From Candidatus Heimdallarchaeota archaeon (lineage in GTDB: Archaea; Asgardarchaeota; Heimdallarchaeia; Heimdallarchaeales; Kariarchaeaceae), in the NCBI GenBank assembly GCA_027016475.1, contig JALUTL010000145.1, positions 1 through 5,043 of the forward strand: a stretch of DNA of 5,043 nucleotides, written 5' to 3'. A program made the translations under genes and the position numbers. A model generated the notes under the pieces. The model did no database searches, was not told the origin of the DNA, and saw only the letters and a list, made by a program, of their open reading frames with translations. Shown here in pieces: positions 1-5,043 of the stretch (position 1 is the first letter of the stretch; each line of letters starts with the position of its first letter).

Positions 1-1
1 G

Positions 2-514
2 CTTGTTGCCATGCAGACTTTTGTCAAGGAGGTTACTGGAACGTACTTCAATGAACTTACGGCAGGTCCCATTCAGTTTTCAAGTGAAAAGGCCGGCCCA
101 TTCTATGTAGTTCTGGTGTCAACAAAATCAGATTTGGCCAAAGAGAAAGCACAGCTTTTGGGAATTCGCTTCATGAGAAAATACAAGACCCAAATCGAAA
201 ATTGGCAAGGAGAAAGGATCGATTTCGAACAATTCGAAGACGATATCAATGAAGTATTGGGAGAATTAACCACTGACATCAAGAGACAGGATCCAACCAA
301 TCCATTGGATGCAAGCACCCTAATTTTCTTGGAAAAAGATTTGCTTCCAGTTGCCCGCTATTTGCTGAAGAGTGAAGAGGCATCCGTATCTGAAATAGCC
401 CATGAAACAGGGCTTTCAATGCGTGATGTACATTCATCACTTCAAAGGCTGTTTGAAAAGGGACATGTTGGCAAGTTCTCCAAGGATGGGGAAGAACATT
501 TCTTTGTAAAGTGA
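2..514 (+). CDS. Longin/roadblock-like domain fused to a winged-helix domain (5' partial)
   Basis: I see an open frame from the window edge; the first in-frame ATG is at 11, but the codons before it (Leu-Val-Ala) are open and read as the middle of a helix, so the true start is probably upstream. Numbering from that Met, residues 1-85 show a helix, two beta strands (around IQFSSEKA and FYVVLVSTK), then a long helix ending in ENWQGERIDFEQFEDDI, a pattern I associate with the C-terminal half of small longin/roadblock-like proteins in Asgard archaea. After a linker (about 86-104), residues 105-167 look like a winged helix: a first helix (LLPVARYLLKSE), a helix-turn-helix (SVSEIAHETGLSMRDVHSSL) and a short wing ending in HFFVK. 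Inference: a cytosolic regulator or adaptor in which a protein-interaction domain is joined to a DNA- or protein-binding winged helix. The missing N-terminus prevents a firm domain call. It has no obvious functional tie to the downstream genes. Confidence 0.7.
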   Translation, partial: LVAMQTFVKEVTGTYFNELTAGPIQFSSEKAGPFYVVLVSTKSDLAKEKAQLLGIRFMRKYKTQIENWQGERIDFEQFEDDINEVLGELTTDIKRQDPTNPLDASTLIFLEKDLLPVARYLLKSEEASVSEIAHETGLSMRDVHSSLQRLFEKGHVGKFSKDGEEHFFVK

Positions 515-522
515 AGAATTAC

Positions 523-540
523 AAACCCATTGGATGGTTT
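523..540 (+). terminator. Weak hairpin after the longin/winged-helix gene
   Basis: Nine bases after the stop codon, CCAT and ATGG form a four-pair stem around a TGG loop, extended by AAA/TTT with one bulged C. The 3' arm ends in only three T residues. It could help end the first transcript, since the next gene seems to have its own promoter, but it is short and could be chance. Confidence 0.25.
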
Positions 541-546
541 CAGAAG

Positions 547-556
547 TACATATAAG
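547..556 (+). promoter_or_regulatory. Probable archaeal TATA box (box A) for the hydrolase gene
   Basis: TACATATAAG is the best TATA-like element in the 64-base gap. Its centre lies about 27 bases before the ATG at 579. Archaeal transcription normally starts about 25 bases after box A, so the transcript would begin at or next to the ATG. No Shine-Dalgarno sequence lies at the usual distance from the ATG, which agrees with a leaderless mRNA. The purine-rich bases just upstream (CAGAAG) could serve as a TFB recognition element, though this is not decisive. Confidence 0.5.
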
Positions 557-578
557 GGAATGAGTTAATGTATACTAA

Positions 579-1529
579 ATGAGTGCAGTCGCAGCTAGAC
601 TTCCTATTACTGAACACACGATTACCCTCAAAAATGGAAGGAAGCTTTCCTACAAGCAGATGTCATGTCAATTTTTCGATGAAAAGTCAAACCTTACAAT
701 CGTCCTGATTCATCCGTTCCCTTTCAATGGAACCATTTATGAGAAGTTCCTCACGCATTCCCAACTGAATGAAGTTTTTTCGCAGTGCTGTGAATTTGGT
801 GTCCCATTGAGGTTCATCGTTCCAGACATGCCTGGATTTGGAAAAAGTGATCCTCTCGAAAAAGAACCGAAAGATCTGACTCCCTATGTGGATGCATTGG
901 AACAGCTCATGAAAAATTTTCAAGGGCCTACTCTCTTGGGAGGTTGTTCAATGGGAGGCTACATTGCCCTAGAAGCTTTAGCCAGATATGGCGGCAAATT
1001 GTCTGGCCTTTTGCTTATAGATACGAAGCATCATAAGGATACCGAAGACAAGAAAAACGGCAGAATAATGCAGGCGAAGAATTTACTCAAGCTGAACACC
1101 GCAGAGGCAGGGGCAGAATCAAAACCATTGTCATCTTTGATTAGCCGTCATCCTATGGTTGCAGAGTTTGTCAACAACATGGCACAGGCAACATTGGGCA
1201 AGACCACGAAGCAGCACAAGGAAGACATTGTAGGTTTAGCCCGACATTTGATGGAGCAACAGACCATCCGAGGCATTGCAGATGCCCTGAAAGCAATGGC
1301 AGGCAGAAGGAACACGGGGGAATTCTTGAAACAATACCCTAATCCAGTCTTGGTCATTGTCGGTGAAGAGGATACCTTGACACTACCAGAGGTTGCCAAA
1401 GAAATGGCTGACCTCGCTCAGCTTAATACGCTTGAAATCCTTCCAAATGTCGGACATCTTCCAATGATAGAGGATACCGACTTATTTACCAATAAATTTT
1501 TGCAGTGGTTCCAAGTTAATTTCCTATAA
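579..1529 (+). CDS. Alpha/beta-hydrolase, intact Ser-Asp-His triad, cytosolic
   Basis: This 316-residue protein has the full alpha/beta-hydrolase core in order: strand 3 plus the oxyanion-loop HPFPFNG (His45-Pro46), the loop DMPGFGKSD (residues 83-91), the nucleophile elbow GCSMGG with Ser124, the acid Asp265 in VGEEDT, and His293 in NVGHLP. All three catalytic positions are present, so it should be active. Residues about 150-250 form the variable cap that sets substrate choice; they are helical and rich in Lys and Gln. The family includes esterases, enol-lactonases, haloperoxidase-like enzymes and C-C bond hydrolases, and nothing here picks one. There is no signal peptide or membrane segment, so it acts in the cytosol. 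The start at 579 is favoured by the TATA box about 27 bases upstream; the earlier ATGs at 560 and 568 run into stops at once. It is 62 bases from the ABC ATPase gene, same strand; cooperation with that transporter is possible but not shown. Confidence 0.93.
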   Translation: MSAVAARLPITEHTITLKNGRKLSYKQMSCQFFDEKSNLTIVLIHPFPFNGTIYEKFLTHSQLNEVFSQCCEFGVPLRFIVPDMPGFGKSDPLEKEPKDLTPYVDALEQLMKNFQGPTLLGGCSMGGYIALEALARYGGKLSGLLLIDTKHHKDTEDKKNGRIMQAKNLLKLNTAEAGAESKPLSSLISRHPMVAEFVNNMAQATLGKTTKQHKEDIVGLARHLMEQQTIRGIADALKAMAGRRNTGEFLKQYPNPVLVIVGEEDTLTLPEVAKEMADLAQLNTLEILPNVGHLPMIEDTDLFTNKFLQWFQVNFL

Positions 1530-1559
1530 TTGACGATCGTATGGTAAATCAAGGGATTC

Positions 1560-1568
1560 TATTAATAC
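1560..1568 (+). promoter_or_regulatory. Probable archaeal TATA box for the ABC transporter operon
   Basis: TATTAATAC, preceded by the purine-rich AAGGGA, is centred about 28 bases before the ATG at 1592. That places the expected transcription start at or just before the start codon. The sequence immediately before the ATG (GTACTTTGA) has no Shine-Dalgarno match, so a leaderless transcript covering both transporter genes is the simplest reading. Confidence 0.45.
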
Positions 1569-1591
1569 TACCCTAGGATGCAGTACTTTGA

Positions 1592-2308
1592 ATGGATGAC
1601 ATAATTGTCAAGTTGGAAAATCTGTCGAAGAAATATGAATTGGGAGAAGCTAAAATTGTTGCTCTTGACAATATCAACCTTGAAATTCTGAGAGGGGAAT
1701 TCATAATCATCATGGGACCATCAGGCTCTGGCAAGTCCACAATGGTCAATATGATTGGAGGAGTCGATAGGCCAGATAGTGGAAGTGTCACAGTTTTTGC
1801 CAAGGATCGAACCATAGAACTGCACAAGCTCAGCGACAAGGAATTGACCAGATACAGAAGAGAAAAAGTAGGCTTCGTGTTCCAATTCTATAGTCTTGTT
1901 CCTACATTGACTGTTCAGGAAAATGTGGAAATGATTGGAGAGCTTGTGGGAATCACCGGAAAACAGCTTAAGCAAAGGGCCAGACAACTTCTGGACGAGG
2001 TAGGCCTACAAGGAAGGTATGATTCATTTCCATCACAACTTTCTGGTGGAGAAAGACAGAGAGTTGCCTTGGCAAGGGCACTGGTCAAGCATCCTGAAAT
2101 ACTGATCGTTGATGAACCGACTGGGCAATTGGATGAAGAAACTGGGCAAAAAATGGTCAAGCTCATGAAAGAAACAGCAAAGAAGTATGAAAGTACTGTC
2201 GTCATGGTCACGCATGACGTGAACTTGAAGAAATTTGGTGATCGCATCATCCGACTCTCATCCGGAAGGATTGTGGATCAGGAAATTCCAATTGCAAAGG
2301 AGGCGTGA
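1592..2308 (+). CDS. ABC transporter ATPase, MacB/LolD type
   Basis: This 238-residue nucleotide-binding subunit would power the membrane protein encoded next to it. Every ABC motif is visible: A-loop Tyr15, Walker A GPSGSGKST (42-50), Q-loop Gln98 in FVFQFYSLVPTLTVQENV, signature LSGGERQR (150-157), Walker B ILIVDEPTG with Asp174 and catalytic Glu175, D-loop GQLD (178-181) and H-loop His208 in VTHD. The FVFQFYSLVP segment and the compact length of about 230-240 residues are typical of the MacB/LolD/FtsE-like group that pairs with FtsX-type permeases. The D-loop carries Gln179 where Ala or Asn is common, a mild variation. The start is secure: an in-frame TGA lies directly before the ATG, and a TATA-like box lies 28 bases upstream. 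The stop codon overlaps the control region of the permease gene, so the two are surely one operon. The substrate cannot be read from this subunit. It contains no cysteine. Confidence 0.96.
   Translation: MDDIIVKLENLSKKYELGEAKIVALDNINLEILRGEFIIIMGPSGSGKSTMVNMIGGVDRPDSGSVTVFAKDRTIELHKLSDKELTRYRREKVGFVFQFYSLVPTLTVQENVEMIGELVGITGKQLKQRARQLLDEVGLQGRYDSFPSQLSGGERQRVALARALVKHPEILIVDEPTGQLDEETGQKMVKLMKETAKKYESTVVMVTHDVNLKKFGDRIIRLSSGRIVDQEIPIAKEA
2299..2303 (+). promoter_or_regulatory. Shine-Dalgarno GGAGG that decides the permease start
   Basis: GGAGG sits inside the last codons of the ATPase gene. It is 7 bases before ATG 2311 but only 1 base before GTG 2305, so ATG 2311 is the likely start. The stretch from the GGAGG through GCGTGA nearly matches the full archaeal anti-Shine-Dalgarno complement. 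It is the only strong Shine-Dalgarno among the starts in this window and belongs to the only clearly internal operon gene. Confidence 0.75.
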
Positions 2309-2310
2309 GG

Positions 2311-4725
2311 ATGCGAAGGGTCTACAAATCTGCTCTAAGGGATTTGTATTTTCAGAAGGCAAGAAGCTTCATCATCATTGTAGCGGTTGTCATCATTATT
2401 TCCTTCCCTCTGGCCCTAAACAGCGTAACCCTTAATCTTGACAATTCGATGAAAGCAGATCAGGAACAGTATAGGCTTGCACATTTCAACGTCATTTTCC
2501 CCGAGCTGGTAAGCCAGACTGCCATGGACAAAATTTCAACAATTATTGAAAGCACCATAGGACGTCCGCCTACAGCGTCAGAAGCAATCCTGTATCTCAG
2601 CTCCAAGTACAGGTTTGACAACGGCGAATGGACAGAGCTTGTCGTCCGATCAATCAGCGAACAGACTCCAGAACCTGTAAATCAATTGGTTATCGATGAA
2701 GGAAGGAAGCCTACCAACGAAAATGAAACTCTTGTCCTTACATCTTTTGCCAAAGCTGAAGGTTTGCGTATTGGAGATGTCATACCAATTTACAGTCCTG
2801 TGGGAAAGGTCAACTATACTGTTGTTGGATTTGGTAGGTCTGTGGAATTCCTCTCATACAACTTGGTTCAGGATGGAGTAGTCTTTCTCCATACTAAAGG
2901 GGCGTTGAAATTTCTGGGACTGCCACTGAACACCACACAGCGCAATAGCTTCCTTTTCTACATCGATGAGCAGGTGACTCTTGAAGAGGAAACAAAAATT
3001 GTTGAAGCCTTGCAGGAAGAGTTTACCGAAGAAAAGGGAGAAACACCCATTGCCTTTACATGGGTTGTTCGTGAAGTAAGCTTCAGAAAAAGCCTCAAGG
3101 ATGCCCTGACTGTAACATCGAGTTACATGTTCGTTTCAACCATCTTTATTTTCCTCATTGCAGGAGTCGTAATATTCGTAGTGACAAACAGGTACATCAA
3201 TGACCAAAAAATCATCATCGGAGCAATCTACGCATTCGGAACAAACAAAGGAACCGTAATCATGTCATATATATTCAGAATAACGTTGCTTTTTATTCTT
3301 GGTGCAATTACAGGAATTGTAGCGGGAAATGCCATACTCAAGGGGCTAATGCAGTCAATCGTCGACACTTGGGGACTTCTTGCTTTGCAAGCAGAGATCC
3401 CCCTTGGAGTCTACCTGCAGGTAATCATCAGCGCCTACATCATTGTCATAGGGTTCAGCGTTCTTGCATTGCTGAACCTGTTCCGATTGACCCCATACGA
3501 AGCCATGAGAGGCAAAACCAGTGAATTCAAAAGTTCAGGAATACTCCATGCAGTTTCCAAGATTCTTCCCGGAAGAACCCTCCGGATGGCGTGGAGAAAC
3601 CTGACACGCAACAGGACACGAACTGCCCTCACAATTGTCAGTTTCACAACAGCCCTGATCTTTGTCACATCAATCCTTTATACATTCGACAGTGTCAACG
3701 GTACGGTCAACTCCTACTTTGACGAAAATATCCATTTCGACATACTGGTCAATGCAGGTTTCGAGGATTCCTTCACTTCCCTCCAAACCAAACTCAAGAA
3801 TCTTGAAGGTGTGGAAGCTGTTGAACCCTATCTTGAACTGTTGGCTCAGATCAAAGGCCATCCAGACCACGTTGCCTACCTCAAAGGACTGCAACAAAAC
3901 ACAACCATGCTAGACATTGACCTGATAGACGGAAGAATGTACAAGCCCAACACTTCTGAAGTCCTGATTTCACAATACCTAAGAGGCAACTTCGGATACC
4001 AAATAGGCGACCAAATCCAATTGTTTTTCCTCGGACGGACAGTCAACCTGACCATTGTCGGTGTAAACAATGACATATTCAGATCTGCATCCATCACCTT
4101 TGACCTCGCATATCTAGCAACATTGGTGGAAGACCCGACTACAGGCCTTCCGCTTTCAAACTTCGGATTGACGTTCCATAACGCGTACTTCCTGAAACTG
4201 ACATCCAAAGAAATCATGACTGACATGCTAGATACCCTGAATGAAGACTTTCCTGAGATCAACTACGCCATCTCAGTCAATGACATCCTCATGCAGGTTG
4301 AAAGCCTGATCAGTTCACAAACGATCGTCATCTACCTGATAGTCATTCTTGGCCTTGCAGTTGGAACGATCACGGTATTCACGACGCTTTTCATATCACT
4401 GGTTGAACGAGACAAGGAAATGAGCATCATCCGCATCTTTGGCTACTTCAAAAGAGAGCTGTTTATAGGTGTCCTTTGGGAACTGCTGATTACTGGAGGG
4501 TTAGCATTGGGGATTACGCTTATAGCAAGTCCTCAGGTAGCACAAACCATTTGGTTACCATTGGTGTCGGAAACGCTTATGCACTTGACATTGTTCGTAA
4601 ACCAGAACATCAATGTCTTTGTCAGCGGTTTTACTGTGGTCATGCTCCTAGTGTCAGGTATCCTGAGCTTCAGGGAGGCCACCAGACTGAAACCATCTGA
4701 AACCCTGAGACTAGAATTTTTGTAG
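2311..4725 (+). CDS. Duplicated FtsX/MacB-type ABC permease, about 8 membrane segments
   Basis: This 804-residue membrane protein is the partner of the ATPase just upstream. It is built from two similar halves. Each half has an N-terminal membrane helix (about 17-38 and 438-459), a large extracytoplasmic MacB_PCD-like domain (about 39-265 and 460-665), then three helices of an FtsX domain (about 270-296, 318-343, 367-391 and 669-697, 718-743, 767-787). Halves match at several places: IGDVIPIYSPVGKVNYTVVG against IGDQIQLFFLGRTVNLTIVG, and FRLTPYEAMRG against TRLKPSETLRL. Charged loops after the second and sixth helices (about 296-314 and 699-716) are the probable coupling helices touching the ATPase. 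Known relatives use the external domain and ATP-driven helix motion to move lipoproteins, peptides or signals rather than passing substrate through a pore. One polypeptide therefore supplies both permease halves. It has no cysteine; NX(S/T) sequons occur in both external domains. I chose ATG 2311 over GTG 2305 from Shine-Dalgarno spacing. The substrate is unknown. Confidence 0.93.
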   Translation: MRRVYKSALRDLYFQKARSFIIIVAVVIIISFPLALNSVTLNLDNSMKADQEQYRLAHFNVIFPELVSQTAMDKISTIIESTIGRPPTASEAILYLSSKYRFDNGEWTELVVRSISEQTPEPVNQLVIDEGRKPTNENETLVLTSFAKAEGLRIGDVIPIYSPVGKVNYTVVGFGRSVEFLSYNLVQDGVVFLHTKGALKFLGLPLNTTQRNSFLFYIDEQVTLEEETKIVEALQEEFTEEKGETPIAFTWVVREVSFRKSLKDALTVTSSYMFVSTIFIFLIAGVVIFVVTNRYINDQKIIIGAIYAFGTNKGTVIMSYIFRITLLFILGAITGIVAGNAILKGLMQSIVDTWGLLALQAEIPLGVYLQVIISAYIIVIGFSVLALLNLFRLTPYEAMRGKTSEFKSSGILHAVSKILPGRTLRMAWRNLTRNRTRTALTIVSFTTALIFVTSILYTFDSVNGTVNSYFDENIHFDILVNAGFEDSFTSLQTKLKNLEGVEAVEPYLELLAQIKGHPDHVAYLKGLQQNTTMLDIDLIDGRMYKPNTSEVLISQYLRGNFGYQIGDQIQLFFLGRTVNLTIVGVNNDIFRSASITFDLAYLATLVEDPTTGLPLSNFGLTFHNAYFLKLTSKEIMTDMLDTLNEDFPEINYAISVNDILMQVESLISSQTIVIYLIVILGLAVGTITVFTTLFISLVERDKEMSIIRIFGYFKRELFIGVLWELLITGGLALGITLIASPQVAQTIWLPLVSETLMHLTLFVNQNINVFVSGFTVVMLLVSGILSFREATRLKPSETLRLEFL

Positions 4726-4743
4726 TGTAACAATCTTTCAAAC

Positions 4744-4777
4744 TATATTTCCTTGATTTTGACAAATTGATCATTTG
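4744..4777 (+). terminator. Possible terminator region after the transporter operon
   Basis: Starting about 20 bases after the permease stop, T-rich runs (TATATTTCC, GATTTT) are followed by a five-pair stem CAAAT/ATTTG with a TGATC loop at 4763-4777. Archaeal termination often needs only U-rich tracts, so this is a reasonable place for the operon to end. No strong GC hairpin is present, and the exact end cannot be fixed. Confidence 0.3.
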
Positions 4778-4852
4778 AATTATTTACATCACAAAATAAG
4801 TAAATATAATGAAAATTTCAACATTAAAGACAAAAAATTTTTAAAATAATTG

Positions 4853-4860
4853 TTTTTTAA
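4853..4860 (+). promoter_or_regulatory. Possible TATA/T-rich promoter element before the right-edge frame
   Basis: TTTTTTAA is centred about 21 bases before the ATG at 4878, slightly closer than the boxes of the other two genes. The whole neighbourhood is AT-rich, so the specificity is poor. The same T run could equally act as a terminator of the upstream operon. Confidence 0.25.
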
Positions 4861-4880
4861 AAATATATGAAAAATATATG
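4859..4880 (+). repeat. Two tandem copies of an 11-bp AAAAATATATG unit
   Basis: Two exact head-to-tail copies (4859-4869 and 4870-4880) are followed by a further A run. Each copy ends in an ATG: the first opens a four-codon frame that stops at once, and the second opens the signal-peptide-like frame. The duplication therefore lies exactly at a possible translation start. Slippage in AT-rich DNA is the simplest origin. Confidence 0.6.
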
Positions 4881-5043
4881 AAAAAAACATTTACTGTATT
4901 TACTATTATTATTCTCCTAATGGGGAGCGTCATAACGTACGTTTAAGTTAATGGTAACAACTTTGATGCACATCCTACTGTCAAAGTCAAAGATTGTGAT
5001 ATTGGAAGGAAAAGAGAGGAAGAAACAGCCCATGAGCTAAAAA
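4878..5043 (+). pseudogene. Signal-peptide-like ORF interrupted by one TAA, runs off the window
   Basis: From ATG 4878 the first 22 residues begin MKKTFTVFTIIILLMG: two lysines then a hydrophobic run, the look of a Sec signal peptide or membrane anchor. Codon 23 is TAA (4944-4946). The same frame then stays open for 32 codons to the edge, reading VNGNNFDAHPTVKVKDCDIG and then a charged helix-like tail (RKREEETAHELK). Codons of the purine-N-pyrimidine type are well represented on both sides of the stop, which supports one original frame, whereas another forward frame carries several stops here. No in-frame ATG, GTG or TTG follows the TAA, so the second part has no start of its own in view. The likeliest reading is a secreted or anchored protein gene broken by a nonsense mutation or sequencing error. 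Alternatives are a free 22-residue membrane peptide or chance. UAA is not a known recoded codon in archaea. The product is not recognised. Confidence 0.35.

Noticed and set aside
1578..1604. Alternative ATG at 1578 before the ATPase gene
   Set aside because: It is in a different frame and stops after eight codons; the ATPase frame has a TGA immediately before ATG 1592.
1148..2250. Minus-strand open frames of 60-111 codons across the hydrolase and ATPase genes
   Set aside because: They are antisense to well-supported enzymes and show Ser/Leu/Cys-rich low-information translations.
3435..4262. Several minus-strand open frames of 75-128 codons under the permease gene
   Set aside because: They lie fully inside a gene with strong family features, have no recognisable domains and read as antisense shadows of its codon pattern.
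4780..4807. Inverted repeat TATTTAC/GTAAATA with a 12-base loop
   Set aside because: Only seven AT-rich pairs in a very AT-rich region; not distinguishable from chance as a terminator or operator.
4934..4943. Perfect 10-bp palindrome AACGTACGTT just before the in-frame TAA
   Set aside because: A single short palindrome is expected by chance and no second copy is seen nearby.
4919..5035. A minus-strand frame of about 38 codons in the right-hand tail
   Set aside because: Short, no recognisable features, and antisense to the more protein-like + strand frame.
4951..5040. A 29-codon frame starting at ATG 4951 and ending in TAA
   Set aside because: It is short, overlaps the better codon pattern of the 4878 frame, and has no promoter or Shine-Dalgarno. 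I could not exclude it but do not call it.
1..5043. CRISPR arrays, tRNA/rRNA genes, insertion sequences and toxin-antitoxin pairs
   Set aside because: I looked for regular repeats, cloverleaf or rRNA-like sequence, transposase motifs and small paired genes and saw none.

Overview
The window looks like ordinary archaeal chromosome, and I lean towards an Asgard-type archaeon. The lean rests mainly on the first gene, whose visible part resembles the C-terminal half of the small longin/roadblock-like proteins common in Asgard genomes, here joined to a winged-helix domain. Start-site signals also fit an archaeon. Two genes have a TATA-like box about 26-28 bases before the ATG and no Shine-Dalgarno, which suggests leaderless mRNAs. 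The one internal operon gene has a strong GGAGG. GC content looks moderate by eye in the genes and drops sharply after position 4725. No lineage can be fixed from this window alone.

Layout: all supported genes are on the + strand. (1) 2-514 is the 3' part of a longin-like/winged-helix gene that starts before the window. (2) 579-1529 is a complete cytosolic alpha/beta-hydrolase with an intact Ser-Asp-His triad. (3) 1592-2308 is a complete ABC ATPase of the MacB/LolD type. (4) 2311-4725 is a large permease with two fused FtsX/MacB-type halves (about eight membrane segments). Its start is translationally coupled to the end of the ATPase gene. (5) 4726-4877 is an AT-rich intergenic region with weak terminator-like features and a tandem 11-bp repeat. 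(6) 4878-5043 is a reading frame that begins like a signal peptide, is interrupted by one in-frame TAA at codon 23, and then stays open to the window edge. It is either a broken secreted-protein gene or a chance arrangement.

Genes 3 and 4 clearly form one transporter: one ATPase dimer would serve one eight-helix permease. The fused permease needs no second permease subunit. No adaptor or outer-membrane partner is visible, so the machine is probably a mechanotransmission-type or lipid/peptide-handling exporter of unknown substrate. The hydrolase lies just upstream in the same direction, but it appears to have its own promoter, as does the ATPase, so a functional link to the transporter is only a guess.

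I do not see a convincing new biological system here. The items most worth a second look are the longin/winged-helix fusion, the stop-interrupted signal-peptide frame at the right edge, and the self-contained eight-helix exporter.
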